Assembly (NCBI RefSeq): GCF_001598235.1
Contig: NZ_BCYO01000007.1
Coordinates: 124,001 to 188,000, forward strand
Source: Polaromonas jejuensis NBRC 106434
Lineage (GTDB): Bacteria > Pseudomonadota > Gammaproteobacteria > Burkholderiales > Burkholderiaceae_C
Direction: 5' to 3'
Length of the DNA stretch: 64,000 nucleotides
Positions 45,556 to 55,142 of this stretch are shown in pieces; position 1 is the first letter of the stretch, and each line of letters opens with the position of its first letter. Under the pieces are notes generated by a model. It was not told where the DNA came from, did not search any database, and saw nothing but the letters and a program-made list of their open reading frames with translations. Position numbers and translations under genes: made by a program.

Positions 45556-48285
45556 ATGTTGCAAATGATGGATGATCGAGGAACTGGACCGGGGACCGCC
45601 GCGGTCATCAAGCGCGCCGATTACATCGCCCCCGCGTACTGGATCGACACCGTCGATCTGTGCTTTGACCTGGACCCGGCAAAAACGCGCGTGCTCAACA
45701 AGATGACGCTGCGCCGCAACCCGGATGTGCCGGCGCAGGCCCTGAAACTCGACGGCGAAGAACTCAACCTGGCGCGCGTGCTGGTCAATGGCCAGGGCAC
45801 CTCGTTCAAGATGGAGGGCAAGCAGCTGGTGCTGGACAACCTGCCCGATGCATTCGAGCTGGAAATCTTCACCACCACCTGCCCGGCCAAGAACACCCAG
45901 CTGATGGGCCTGTATGTCAGCAACGACTCCTTCTTCACGCAGTGCGAGGCCGAAGGTTTCCGGCGCATCACCTACTTCCTGGACCGCCCCGACGTGATGG
46001 CCAGCTACAGCGTGACGCTGCGCGCCGACAAGGCCCAGTACCCGGTGCTGCTGTCCAACGGCAACCTGGTGGCGCAAGGCCCGCTGGAAGATGGCCCCAA
46101 TGGCGCGCGGCATTTTGCCAAATGGGTGGACCCGCACCGCAAGCCCTGCTACCTGTTTGCGCTGGTGGCCGGCCAGCTGGTCTCCAGGGAGCAGCGCATC
46201 ACCTCGCGCGCCGGCAAGGACCATGTGCTGCAGGTCTATGTGCGCCCCGGCGACCTCGACAAGACCGAGCACGCGATGAATTCGCTGATGCATTCGGTGG
46301 CCTGGGACGAGGCGCGCTTTGGCCTGCCGCTGGACCTGGAACGCTTCATGATCGTCGCCACCAGCGACTTCAACATGGGCGCGATGGAGAACAAGGGCCT
46401 GAACATTTTCAACACCAAGTACGTGCTGGCGAATCAGGCCACGGCCACGGACCTTGATTTTTCCAATATCGAAAGCGTGGTCGGCCACGAATACTTCCAC
46501 AACTGGACCGGTAACCGCATCACCTGCCGCGACTGGTTCCAGCTCAGCCTGAAGGAAGGCCTGACCGTCTTCCGCGACCAGGAGTTTTCGCAAGACCTGG
46601 CAGGCGTTGCCTCGGCCCGCGCCGTCAAGCGCATTGAAGACGTGCGCGTGCTGCGCACCGCCCAGTTCCCCGAAGACGCGGGTCCGATGGCGCACCCGGT
46701 GCGGCCCGACAGCTACATCGAAATCAGCAACTTCTACACCGTCACGATTTACGAAAAAGGCGCGGAAGTGGTTCGCATGATGCAGACCCTGGTCGGCCGC
46801 AAGGGCTTTGCCAAGGGCCTGACGCTGTACTTCGAGCGGCATGACGGCCAGGCCGTGACCTGCGACGACTTCGCGCAAGCCATTGCCGATGCCAACCCCA
46901 CGTCCGACCTGGCGCGCCTGCTGCCGCAGTTCAAGCGCTGGTACAGCCAGGCCGGCACACCGCGCGTGCACGCGCAAGGCGTGTACGACGCCGCCGAACG
47001 CACCTATACCCTGACGCTGGCGCAAAGCTGCGCGCCGACGCCGGGCCAGCCCGTCAAGGAACCGTTTGTCATTCCCGTCGGCCTGGGCCTGCTGGGCGCG
47101 GACGGAAAAGACCTGCCGCTGCAACCGGCCGGCGAGACCGATGCCGTTGCCGGAACACGCACCGTCGTGCTGACGCAGGCCAGCGAAACGCTGACCTTCA
47201 TCAACATAGCCGCCGAACCCGTGCCCTCCATCCTGCGCGGCTTCACCGCCCCCGTGGTGCTGGAGTTTGACTACACCGACGCCCAGCTGCTGCATCTGCT
47301 GGCGCACGACAGCGACCCCTTCAACCGCTGGGAAGCCGGGCAACGCCTGGCCGTCAACCGGGCCGTCAATGCTATCAAATCGATAGCTTACAGCGCAGGC
47401 GGTTCGGACGCCAGCGTGCTGGATGATGCCTATCTGGAGGCCATGCGCCAGGTGTTGCTCCACCCCACGCTGGACGCCGCCTTCAAGGAACTGGTGCTGA
47501 CCCTGCCGTCTGAAACCTACCTGGCCGAGCAACTGGACGTGGTCGATCCCCAGCGCATCCACGCGGTGCGCGAAGCCATGCGCCAGCAACTGGCCACGGC
47601 CCTGGCGGCCGACTGGGAAGCCACGTACCAGGCCCACCACGACACCGGCGCCTACGCGCCCGATGCCGCATCCTCGGGGCGCCGCGCACTGGCCGGCATG
47701 GCACTCACCCATCTGTGCCTCGCGGCACAAGCCAGCGGCGATGCCGTGTGGCCAGGCAAGACCCTGCAGCGCTTCAAGGACGCCGGCAACATGACGGACC
47801 GCTTCAATGCCCTGAGCGCCCTGGTGTCCAGCGGCCACGCGCTGGCGGCCGAGGCGCTGCCGCGCTTTCATGCCATGTTCAAGGACGAGGCGCTGGTCAT
47901 CGACAAATGGATGGGCCTGCAGGCCGGCGCGCCCGACCGCGGCGGCAATATCCTGCCAGCAGTCAAGCAGCTCATGAAGCATCCCGATTTCAGCCTGCGC
48001 AACCCCAACCGCGCGCGCAGCGTGATCAGCACCTTTTGCCAGGGCAACCCGGCGGCGTTTCACCGCGCCGATGCCGCAGGCTATGTGTTCTGGAGCGATC
48101 GCGTGATCGAACTCGACGCCATCAACCCCCAGGTGGCCGCCCGCCTGGCCCGTGCGCTGGACCGCTGGAGCAAACTGGCAGAACCCTACCGCAGCGCCGC
48201 GCGCGAAGCCATTGTCCGCGTCGCCGCCAAGACCGATCTGAGCAAGGACACGCTTGAAGTTGTCACCCGCGCATTGGCGGATTGA
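45556..48285 (+). CDS. pepN: Aminopeptidase N (M1 family)
   Basis: A 909-residue zinc metallopeptidase that removes N-terminal residues from peptides. The exopeptidase motif GAMENKGLN lies near residue 274, and the zinc motif [11 protein letters not shown], with the second Glu ligand in the following [12 protein letters not shown], near 310-340. The C-terminal half is the helical domain of the PepN subclass. The ATG at 45556 follows AGGAAAA. A copy of the 17-bp palindrome at 47371-47387 is read as AIKSIA. Confidence 0.95.
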   Translation: MLQMMDDRGTGPGTAAVIKRADYIAPAYWIDTVDLCFDLDPAKTRVLNKMTLRRNPDVPAQALKLDGEELNLARVLVNGQGTSFKMEGKQLVLDNLPDAFELEIFTTTCPAKNTQLMGLYVSNDSFFTQCEAEGFRRITYFLDRPDVMASYSVTLRADKAQYPVLLSNGNLVAQGPLEDGPNGARHFAKWVDPHRKPCYLFALVAGQLVSREQRITSRAGKDHVLQVYVRPGDLDKTEHAMNSLMHSVAWDEARFGLPLDLERFMIVATSDFNMGAMENKGLNIFNTKYVLANQATATDLDFSNIESVVGHEYFHNWTGNRITCRDWFQLSLKEGLTVFRDQEFSQDLAGVASARAVKRIEDVRVLRTAQFPEDAGPMAHPVRPDSYIEISNFYTVTIYEKGAEVVRMMQTLVGRKGFAKGLTLYFERHDGQAVTCDDFAQAIADANPTSDLARLLPQFKRWYSQAGTPRVHAQGVYDAAERTYTLTLAQSCAPTPGQPVKEPFVIPVGLGLLGADGKDLPLQPAGETDAVAGTRTVVLTQASETLTFINIAAEPVPSILRGFTAPVVLEFDYTDAQLLHLLAHDSDPFNRWEAGQRLAVNRAVNAIKSIAYSAGGSDASVLDDAYLEAMRQVLLHPTLDAAFKELVLTLPSETYLAEQLDVVDPQRIHAVREAMRQQLATALAADWEATYQAHHDTGAYAPDAASSGRRALAGMALTHLCLAAQASGDAVWPGKTLQRFKDAGNMTDRFNALSALVSSGHALAAEALPRFHAMFKDEALVIDKWMGLQAGAPDRGGNILPAVKQLMKHPDFSLRNPNRARSVISTFCQGNPAAFHRADAAGYVFWSDRVIELDAINPQVAARLARALDRWSKLAEPYRSAAREAIVRVAAKTDLSKDTLEVVTRALAD
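47371..47387. repeat. 17-bp dispersed palindrome, copy F (intragenic, pepN)
   Basis: GCTATCAAATCGATAGC has a perfect 6-bp stem and is followed by TTACAGCGC. It is translated in frame as AIKSIA within the C-terminal domain of PepN. Confidence 0.6.
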
Positions 48286-48332
48286 GCCCATTGACGCGAG
48301 CCGACGCATCCACCCACCGAGAGGAACCCCTT

Positions 48333-49340
48333 ATGTCCCACAACATCTCCCTCACGCGCTACCTGGTCGAGCAGCAGCGCATGGACGGCCACATTCCGCC
48401 CGAGCTGCGCCTGCTGCTTGAAGTCGTCGCCCGCGCCTGCAAAAGCATCAGCCAGGCCGTCAACAAGGGTGCGCTGGGCGGCGTGCTCGGCACCGCCGGC
48501 AGCGAAAACGTGCAAGGCGAAGTGCAGAAAAAACTCGACATCATCGCCAACGAAGTGCTGATCGAAGCCAACGAATGGGGCGGCCACCTGGCCGCCATGG
48601 CCTCGGAAGAAATGGACAGCATCTACCTGGTGCCCAACCGCTATCCGCAGGGTGAATACCTGTTGATGTTTGACCCGCTCGACGGCTCCAGCAACATCGA
48701 TGTGAATGTCAGCATTGGCACCATCTTCAGCGTGCTGAAAAAGCCCGAAGGTCACGCCGGCGTCGGGGAAAAAGACTTCCTGCAGCCCGGCAGCCAGCAA
48801 GTGGCCGCAGGCTACTGCGTGTATGGCCCGCAAACCACCCTGGTACTGACCGTGGGTGACGGCGTCGCCATGTTCACGCTTGACCGCGAGCAAGGCTCGT
48901 TCGTGCTGACCGAAGAAAACGTGCAGATTCCCGAGGACACCCAGGAATTCGCCATCAACATGAGCAACATGCGCCACTGGGATGCCCCCGTCAAACGCTA
49001 CATCGACGAGTGCCTGCAGGGCAAGGAAGGCCCGCGCGGCAAGGACTTCAACATGCGCTGGATCGCCTCCATGGTGGCCGACGTGCACCGCATCCTGACC
49101 CGCGGCGGCGTGTTCATGTACCCCTGGGACAAGCGCGAGCCCGAAAAGGCCGGCAAGCTGCGCCTCATGTACGAAGCCAATCCCATGAGCTGGCTGGTCG
49201 AGCAGGCCGGCGGCGCCGCGACCAATGGCAGGCAGCGCATCCTGGACATCCAGCCCGGCAAGCTGCACGAACGCGTCAGCGTGATCCTCGGCTCGAAAAA
49301 TGAGGTCGAGCGGGTCACCGCCTATCACTCCGGGCTATAA
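48333..49340 (+). CDS. fbp: Fructose-1,6-bisphosphatase, class I
   Basis: A 335-residue gluconeogenic/Calvin-cycle phosphatase. The metal site is [14 protein letters not shown] (residues about 110-123), followed by [14 protein letters not shown]; the substrate site includes the [17 protein letters not shown] segment and [10 protein letters not shown]. The start ATG (48333) follows GAGGAAC; the longer frame upstream runs into the pepN 3' end. It is followed at once by tRNA-Thr. Confidence 0.95.
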   Translation: MSHNISLTRYLVEQQRMDGHIPPELRLLLEVVARACKSISQAVNKGALGGVLGTAGSENVQGEVQKKLDIIANEVLIEANEWGGHLAAMASEEMDSIYLVPNRYPQGEYLLMFDPLDGSSNIDVNVSIGTIFSVLKKPEGHAGVGEKDFLQPGSQQVAAGYCVYGPQTTLVLTVGDGVAMFTLDREQGSFVLTEENVQIPEDTQEFAINMSNMRHWDAPVKRYIDECLQGKEGPRGKDFNMRWIASMVADVHRILTRGGVFMYPWDKREPEKAGKLRLMYEANPMSWLVEQAGGAATNGRQRILDIQPGKLHERVSVILGSKNEVERVTAYHSGL

Positions 49341-49352
49341 TGTGAAGATTAC

Positions 49353-49428
49353 GCCGGTGTAGCTCAGTCGGTAGAGCAGCTCATTCGTAATGAGAAGGTC
49401 GGGTGTTCGATTCATCTCTCCGGCACCA
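49353..49428 (+). tRNA. tRNA-Thr (anticodon CGT)
   Basis: The 76-nt cloverleaf runs from GCCGGTG to the encoded CCA (ending 49428). The anticodon stem CTCAT/ATGAG encloses TTCGTAA with anticodon CGT, giving Thr (ACG codons). The T-arm reads GGGTG-TTCGATT-CATCT. The acceptor stem has one U-U mismatch at position 6-67. tRNA 3' ends of this kind often serve as attachment sites for islands, which fits the sequence to the right. Confidence 0.95.
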
Positions 49429-49436
49429 ATAGATAC

Positions 49437-49475
49437 AAGGGTTTGCTGCTATTAATTTAGTAGCAAGCCCTTTTC
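49437..49475 (+). terminator. Terminator of tRNA-Thr, containing 17-bp palindrome copy G
   Basis: AAGGGTTTGCT pairs with AGCAAGCCCTT (one G-U pair), followed by TTTTCTCTTT. The loop holds GCTATTAATTTAGTAGC (49448-49464), a seventh member of the 17-bp palindrome family. Confidence 0.85.
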
Positions 49476-50029
49476 TCTTTGTGGTCATGTAGCCACTATG
49501 TAGCCAGCGGTACGCGTTTTTGTACCTTTTCGGCTTGCAGCATCCAGAAAAAGACCCGCACGCGGCGGGTTGGGGGGTCTGGTGGTTTTCGCCCTGCTGC
49601 TCGTTCCTATGCGCTCGATTTCTGAAGTGGGGCTATGAATTGAAGTAGCGGCCAAACTCTGGAATTCAAATGCAGCAGCTCCGGTTAATTTCGACAGTCT
49701 GCATTACGGTCGCCCGCAAGCCCGCCGCTCCCACTTGTCTTTAGCTTTACCAGCGGCTACCTGTTGTAGTGATACCCAGCATCTACTCCTTTTGGTACCC
49801 CCTCCATTTTCAGCCGCGCCGATCATGCGGAAAACCTGCACGCGGCGTCCCGAAAAAGGCCATGGACAGTGGCAGCACCCGCTTCTTAAACTGCATGCCG
49901 GGTAAGCATTGGCCCCGATATTCGAACAACGGAGACAAGATGAAAGCCAAGACTGAGGCGCAAAAAATTCAGATGCGTGTCGGCGCAAGCTGGCGCGACG
50001 CTGGGGACTATGAGGCTGTGCACGACCCT
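49476..50029. other. Gene-poor debris region next to tRNA-Thr
   Basis: About 550 bp without a gene I can support. It holds a repeated CATGTAGCCACTATGTAGCC unit (49485-49505), an ACCCGC-ACGCG-GCGGGT hairpin near 49555, and a short open start at ATG 49940 with GGAGAC before it that encodes about 24 plausible residues (MKAKTEAQKIQMRVGASW...) before running into the transposase fragment. That start may be the 5' end of a gene broken by the insertion. Confidence 0.4.
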
Positions 50030-50224
50030 TGCCGCGGTCCGTGTGGTGGATGCACCCGATCGGTGGCTTGCGGCTCTGGACCGCAGAGCGCAGTGCCGCA
50101 AAGGCGAGAGGTGTGTCGATACACCGCGAGATCGCATAGCCAACGACCTTGCGGCTGCAGGCATCAAGAATGGCCACCAGGTAGCAGAAGCCGATCTCGA
50201 TGCGGATGTATGTGAAGTCAGCAT
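50030..50224 (-). pseudogene. Fragment of an IS3-family transposase (OrfB, integrase core)
   Basis: On the minus strand the stretch translates to an integrase-core piece: DFTYIRIE, then LVAILDACSRKVVGYAISR, and PPIGCIHHTDRG. These match the catalytic-domain strands around the DDE residues of IS3-family OrfB transposases. Similarity stops at HHTDRG (the next family residues, SQYAS, are missing) and at its left end the frame is fused to an unrelated ORF near 50224. No inverted ends are visible; it is a dead fragment of about 65 residues. Confidence 0.75.
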
Positions 50225-50935
50225 GAGTTGGTCATGCACCAGGTCAATCACTTCGCCAAAGTGAGGCTGGTTCGCGCGCAGCGCTGCCAGTGATTCGAAT
50301 GCGTTTTCTGGGGCGGCGATATTGCGCAGGATGCCTCGGCTTGTCAGCTTCCTGCCAACCTCTTCGTCTTGTTTACGTATTTCCTTGTCCGGCATAGCCA
50401 GGGCCGTTTTGGCGAACAGCCTGGATGGTGCGTCCGGCGCATAGACTGGGTGCATCAGCCGGGGGGCGTAGTCCTCGTCGGCCACAAGCGGCGGGAGGGG
50501 TGTCGGGGCCGGAGGTGCGCCGACACCAGAGCGATTTTTGTTGTGGAAGGATTCATCTTCATCTTTTCTTCGCGCTCTGCGTTCTTCAAGCTCGCGTTGC
50601 TCTTCTTCTCGCGCGTCGGCGATGCGCCGTTCGAGCCCCTGCTTTTCTTGAAGGTCCAGGGCGCGCCTGGTCGCCGTGTTCGGCTCAGCGCGCAGCGGGT
50701 AGCCCGTTGCGTCCGGATGTTGCGGTGATGGGGCGGAGTTTCCACGTGCATCACTGCCGCAACAATCGTAATGGATTGTTCGCGCGCGGCGCTTGCGGCC
50801 AGTGATGCTGATGCGCCAACGACCGCCACGGTTCCCGGTCGACAAGTTTGGTCGGAATCTGGCCCCGGCTACCTTGACTTCTGTAATACGCGCACCTATT
50901 GTGCGTCGATGGTCACCGAATGAGGCGGTCTTCAT
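50225..50935 (-). pseudogene. Truncated ORF, possibly the N-terminal part of an AAA+ ATPase gene
   Basis: The minus-strand frame from ATG 50935 stays open into the transposase fragment and is cut there. Its middle (about residues 90-135) is a charged, probably coiled-coil region rich in Glu and Arg. Near the cut, NIAAPENAFESLAALRANQPHFGEVIDLVHDQL resembles the segment that precedes the P-loop in some AAA+ ATPases, but the ATPase core itself is missing. The first 70 residues match nothing I know. I treat it as the remnant of a gene broken by the IS3 fragment; the function is a guess. Confidence 0.35.
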
Positions 50936-51060
50936 GATTGCGAGCAGAGATAAAGGGTATCACCAAGAGCTGCCGACGCTGAGATCGACGCGGTTCCTGA
51001 ATTCGATCAAGCCATGCTTCCCGCTGGGCAGTTTTCAGATTCTCGACGTAGGAGAAAAAC

Positions 51061-51726
51061 ATGAGCAAGCCGCAGGCAAGCACAACTCGCAATGGGCTAC
51101 CGGGTCGCGCGCCGAGCGAACAAGGTCGACTGCTGATCGCCGTGGCAATGGCGTGCCTCGGTGCTTCGGGCGCAGTGCATGCGCAGAGCACTTCGACTGC
51201 TGAAGCGCAGCAGTGGAGCGAGGTCTACTCGGTGCTGACTCACCCGCGCTGCCTGAACTGCCACACCGCCACCAACTATCCCCGGCAAGGGGACGACCGG
51301 CATCGGCACAAGTTCGGTATTGTGCGCGGGCACGATGGCAAGGGTGTGCCAGGTGCACTGTGCGTGGCCTGTCATCAAGCGAGCAACAACTCGGCAAGCG
51401 GGGTCCCTGGCGGCCCTGGATGGCACATCGCGCCCCTGAGCATGTCGTGGGAGTCCAAGCCTGGCGTTGCCATGAGTAGCGCCACCTTGTGTTCGACCCT
51501 CAAGACGCGTGCGAAGAACGGCAACCACAGCCTGGCCGAACTCACCGAGCATCACAAGAAAGAGGCGCTCGTGCTGTGGGCCTTCGAGCCAGGCACACGG
51601 TCCGACGGCACACCGCGAGCTTCTCCGCCTATGACGCATGCCGAGTTCGTCGCCGTTTTTGAAAAATGGGCGCAAGCTGGCGGGCCATGCCCGGCCCCTG
51701 CCAAGATGGCGGGTCAAGCCAAGTGA
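51061..51726 (+). CDS. Exported di-haem c-type cytochrome-like protein of the molybdenum-enzyme operon
   Basis: A 221-residue protein. Residues about 22-42 form a signal peptide (GRLLIAVAMACLGASGAVHA). Two haem c motifs, CLNCH (about residue 64) and CVACH (about 101), make it a periplasmic electron acceptor. The rest (WHIAPLSMSWE, HHKKEALVLWAFEPG) is of a kind found with isoquinoline-1-oxidoreductase-type genes. It lies 46 bp before iorA, so it probably receives electrons from that enzyme. Confidence 0.8.
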   Translation: MSKPQASTTRNGLPGRAPSEQGRLLIAVAMACLGASGAVHAQSTSTAEAQQWSEVYSVLTHPRCLNCHTATNYPRQGDDRHRHKFGIVRGHDGKGVPGALCVACHQASNNSASGVPGGPGWHIAPLSMSWESKPGVAMSSATLCSTLKTRAKNGNHSLAELTEHHKKEALVLWAFEPGTRSDGTPRASPPMTHAEFVAVFEKWAQAGGPCPAPAKMAGQAK

Positions 51727-51772
51727 TGCAGGCTGCAGCAAGCCCCTCTTCGTCCATCAAGGAGAGATCCAA

Positions 51773-52231
51773 ATGATTGCCCTTCAGATCAACGGCCGTA
51801 CCGTACAAGTCGATGCCGCGCCCGACACACCGTTGCTATGGGTTATCCGGGAGAACCTCAAGCTGACCGGGACCAAGTATGGCTGCGGCGTGGCCGCTTG
51901 CGGCGCCTGCACGGTTCACGTCGGTGGGCACGCCGTGCGCTCGTGCTCGTACCCCTTGTCCGCCGTAGGCCAGCAGCCCGTCACCACTATCGAGGCCATT
52001 GGTGCCGACCCGGTCGGCAAAGCGGTGCAGCTTGCATGGATCAAGCACGACGTGCCGCAATGCGGCTATTGCCAAAGCGGGCAAGTGATGACGGCGGTGG
52101 ATTTTCTCAAGCGCAGGCGGCACCCCACCGAGGCCGAGGTGGTCGACTCGATGGGGAGTAATCTGTGTCGCTGCGGCACGTATCAGCGGATCAAGGCTGC
52201 GGTGCTTGATGCATCCAAGTCGCTGACATAA
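51773..52231 (+). CDS. iorA: Isoquinoline 1-oxidoreductase-type alpha subunit, [2Fe-2S] protein
   Basis: A 152-residue two-domain iron-sulfur subunit of xanthine-dehydrogenase-family hydroxylases. The ferredoxin domain has GCGVAACGACTV (C-x4-C-x2-C) plus a later Cys, and the C-terminal all-helical domain has QCGYCQSGQ and LCRCGTYQRI. Length and order (small [2Fe-2S] subunit then large molybdenum subunit, no FAD subunit) match Ior-type or aldehyde dehydrogenase enzymes. The start ATG 51773 follows AAGGAGAG. Confidence 0.88.
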   Translation: MIALQINGRTVQVDAAPDTPLLWVIRENLKLTGTKYGCGVAACGACTVHVGGHAVRSCSYPLSAVGQQPVTTIEAIGADPVGKAVQLAWIKHDVPQCGYCQSGQVMTAVDFLKRRRHPTEAEVVDSMGSNLCRCGTYQRIKAAVLDASKSLT

Positions 52232-52241
52232 GGAGTGCACC

Positions 52242-54455
52242 ATGTCATCCGAACAAATCAGTAGGACTGTCGTGACCGACTTCAGCGAGCCGACCGCGTC
52301 GCGTCGCCAATTTCTGCAGGCGTCGGCCTTGGCGGGAGCCGGCCTGGTCATCGAGTTCTTCGTCCCGTCAATGGGTCGCGTGGCCAACGCCCAGACGCCA
52401 GCTACGAAGGTCTCTGTACCCAACGCATTCTTGCGCATAGCACCGGACAATTCGGTCCTGGTCCAGGTGTCGAAGGTGGACATCGGTCAAGGCACTTTGA
52501 CGGCGTTGCCGATGCTGCTGGCAGAGGAGCTGGATTGCGACTGGAAGGACGTGCGGGCCGAATTGGCCAAGGGTGAAGACGCCTATCGCGACGTCGTCTA
52601 TGGCATACAGATGGTCGGGGGCTCAAGCAGCATGGCCAATACCTTCCAGCAGTACCGCGAGATCGGCGCCCGTGCGCGCAGCATGCTGGTCGCAGCGGCT
52701 GCCCGCCAGTGGCAGGTCGACCCGGCAGCCTGCAAGACGGCGGCCGGGGTCATTACGGGGCCTGCCGGACAGCGGGCGAGCTACGGCTCGGTCGCCGACG
52801 CGGCGATGCAGATGCCTGTGCCACCGACGGTCGAGCTGAAGGATCCAAAGCAATTCAAGATCATTGGCAAGGCCACACCGCGCCTGGACTCAGCGGCGAA
52901 GTCAAGCGGACAGCAGAAGTTCGGCATCGACGTTGACGTGCCCGGGATCAAGGTGGCCCTGGTGGCCAGGCCAGCGCCTTGGGGCGCCAAGGTGGCCAAG
53001 CTCGATGATGCGGTGGCCACGGCCATGCCCGGGGTGCGCAGTATCTTCAAGATTCCCGCCATTCGGGGCGGCGAGGCCATCGCGGTGGTCGCCGATGGCT
53101 ATTGGGCCGCCAAAAAGGCCCGCGATGCGCTGAAGATTGACTGGGACTTCACCGGTGTCGAACGCGTCAGCACCGACAAGCAGTTTGAAGACTACAAGGC
53201 GATGTCCATGAAGCCGGGCATCCCGGCCGAGAGGGCCGATGTCTCTGGCATTGGTGCTTCGGCCAAGATGATCGAGGCGGTCTTCGAGTTCCCCTACCTG
53301 GCGCATGCGATCATGGAGCCGTTGAACATGACGCTGCACTTCACCGGCGACGCCTGCACCGTGTGGGCGGGCTCGCAATTCCAGTCCGCCGATCGGGAGG
53401 CGATTGCCAAGGTCCTGGGCCTGGCTGTCGACAAGGTGGAGTTCAACACCATGATGGCCGGCGGAGGCTTCGGGCGGCGCGCCATGCCGAGTTCCGAGAA
53501 TGCCGTGGAGGCGGCGCATGTGGCCAAGGCCATGCGGGGCACGCCGGTCAAGCTCATGTGGTCGCGCGAGGATGATCTCAAGGGTGGCTACTACCGACCC
53601 ATGCATGTGCACCGGGTGCGCATAGGCTACGACGCGGCGGGCAAGATCAACGCCTGGGATCACGTGATCGTCGGCCAGTCCATCATCTCTGGCACTGCTT
53701 TCGAGTCGTTCATGGTCAAGGACGGCGTCGACGAGACGATGGTCGAAGGCGTGCGTCACTCACACTATGCGATCCCCAACCTGGCGCTGGCCGTGCACAA
53801 CATGAAGACCAATGTCCCGGTGCTGTGGTGGCGCTCGGTGGGTCACAGTCACAGCGCCTTTGTCATGGAAACCCTGATCGACGAGATCGCAAGGTCGGTC
53901 GGCCGGGATCCGGTGGAGTACCGAAAGACGCTGCTGTCGGGTCAGCATGGCGAACGCAGCAGGCAGGCGCTCGACCTGGCCGTGGCACGCTCGGGCTACG
54001 GCAAGCGCAAGCTGCCCAAAGGGCGGGCCTGGGGGGTGGCAGTCCACCATGCGTTCAACACGTCGATCGCCTATGTCGCCGAGGTGTCGCTCGTCGAGGG
54101 GCAGCCAAAGGTGCACCGCGTGACGGCCGGTGTTCACTGCAACATGCCCATCAATCCGCGGACGATCGAGGCGCAGGTGCAGGGCGGTGTCGTTTTCGGG
54201 CTGTCCGCCATCTTGCCGGGGTTCGAGATCACCCTCAAGGACGGTGTGGTGCAGCAATCGAACTTTTCCGACTACACGCCGGCCTACATGGCCGAGGCGC
54301 CGACCGTCGACGTGCATGTCGTGCCCAGCAGTGACCCGCCCACAGGCATGGGGGAGCCGCCCGTGCCGCCGATTGCGCCGGCCATCGCCAACGCCGTGGC
54401 GGCCTTGACCGGCAAGCGCTTGCGCAAGCTGCCGTTCGATGCGCTGATGGTCTGA
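52242..54455 (+). CDS. iorB: Isoquinoline 1-oxidoreductase-type beta subunit, molybdopterin-binding
   Basis: A 737-residue molybdenum hydroxylase subunit. The N-terminus has a twin-arginine signal (ASRRQFLQASALAGAG), so the enzyme is exported folded, with IorA riding along. Molybdopterin-site motifs include GGGFGRRAM, the tandem Gly-rich segments near residues 120-140, and GMGEPPVPPIAPA near the end, with the catalytic Glu of the family. It probably hydroxylates an N-heterocycle or oxidises an aldehyde in the periplasm, passing electrons to the cytochrome coded upstream. The substrate is unknown. Confidence 0.88.
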   Translation: MSSEQISRTVVTDFSEPTASRRQFLQASALAGAGLVIEFFVPSMGRVANAQTPATKVSVPNAFLRIAPDNSVLVQVSKVDIGQGTLTALPMLLAEELDCDWKDVRAELAKGEDAYRDVVYGIQMVGGSSSMANTFQQYREIGARARSMLVAAAARQWQVDPAACKTAAGVITGPAGQRASYGSVADAAMQMPVPPTVELKDPKQFKIIGKATPRLDSAAKSSGQQKFGIDVDVPGIKVALVARPAPWGAKVAKLDDAVATAMPGVRSIFKIPAIRGGEAIAVVADGYWAAKKARDALKIDWDFTGVERVSTDKQFEDYKAMSMKPGIPAERADVSGIGASAKMIEAVFEFPYLAHAIMEPLNMTLHFTGDACTVWAGSQFQSADREAIAKVLGLAVDKVEFNTMMAGGGFGRRAMPSSENAVEAAHVAKAMRGTPVKLMWSREDDLKGGYYRPMHVHRVRIGYDAAGKINAWDHVIVGQSIISGTAFESFMVKDGVDETMVEGVRHSHYAIPNLALAVHNMKTNVPVLWWRSVGHSHSAFVMETLIDEIARSVGRDPVEYRKTLLSGQHGERSRQALDLAVARSGYGKRKLPKGRAWGVAVHHAFNTSIAYVAEVSLVEGQPKVHRVTAGVHCNMPINPRTIEAQVQGGVVFGLSAILPGFEITLKDGVVQQSNFSDYTPAYMAEAPTVDVHVVPSSDPPTGMGEPPVPPIAPAIANAVAALTGKRLRKLPFDALMV

Positions 54456-54497
54456 ACTGCTTTGGGGACCTCTGTCCATTGTGTTCCGCGACGGCTC

Positions 54498-54810
54498 TCA
54501 AGGCAGCATGGCGTCCTCCATGCGCGCCACGATGGTGGCGGCGTAGCCCAACAGGTAGGCCAAGTTGGGTAGTTTCTCGAAGAACTTGGGACGCGGCAGC
54601 ATCACGACCAGACGGGCCGCATTGTAGTCGCTGAGCCGGGCGGCCGGCTTGTGGAAAATCGGGTCACCCTGGGCGGCCGAGTCGAAACGCGCCAGCGCAG
54701 CCACCGCGCTGGCCTGACCGCTCATCATCGAAGCCGTTAGATGCACCAGCGCGTCCCAATGCAACTCGACCGGCGACGGGGCGACGTTGTCTACATTGAA
54801 AGTACGATTA
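54498..54810 (-). pseudogene. Unrecognised 3' ORF remnant
   Basis: A minus-strand frame of about 104 codons with features of a real C-terminus (DPIFHKPAARLSDYN, then MLPRPKFFEKLPNLAYLLG and a stop). It has no start of its own: it is joined to the GMC fragment in a frame that is not the GMC frame. I do not recognise the family. Confidence 0.35.
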
Positions 54811-55015
54811 CCCCGGCTCGGGCTCTGTACGGTACATGAAGGACCGATGATGCGCACAAAGGTCGCCGGCACATGAATAAAAGGGTGATTATCCGGCGGG
54901 CCGGCCTCCAGCAGCATTACCGATTTGCCCGCAGCAACCAGCCGTTGCCGTGATCACACAACCGGCCGAGCCGCCGCCGATAACCACATAGTCCACCGTA
55001 CTGGTATTCGTCATT
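54811..55015 (-). pseudogene. Frameshifted remnant of a GMC-family oxidoreductase
   Basis: From ATG 55015 the minus strand reads MTNTSTVDYVVIGGGSAGCV, the FAD-binding start of GMC (choline dehydrogenase-type) enzymes. The frame then shifts to LVAAGKSVMLLEAGPPDN and IHVPATFVRIIG, and again to FMYRTEPEPG with a stop. Each part fits the GMC N-terminus (family order: GGGSAGCV, LLLEAG, IHIPAGF, YxxEPQP) in a different phase, so there are at least two frameshifts and the remaining ~450 residues are gone. Confidence 0.8.
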
Positions 55016-55142
55016 GCGCGGCCTTCTGCGCAGCGCCAACATCTGCCTGGTCAGCCGTGGTTGTTTCTTGCCCCATCGTCATCTCCATTTCTTGAACCTT
55101 CCGTGCCCGGCATTACGACTCCGAAAATCCCTGGCGCCTAAA

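Noticed and set aside
45454-48309. A 951-codon open frame antisense to pepN
   Set aside because: It is the mirror of a GC-rich coding gene with strong third-position bias. It has no domain motifs, while the sense frame has complete M1 peptidase motifs.
49769-50215. A 148-codon plus-strand ORF next to the tRNA island edge
   Set aside because: Most of it is antisense to the IS3-family fragment; only the short start at 49940 looks plausible and it is reported in the debris region.
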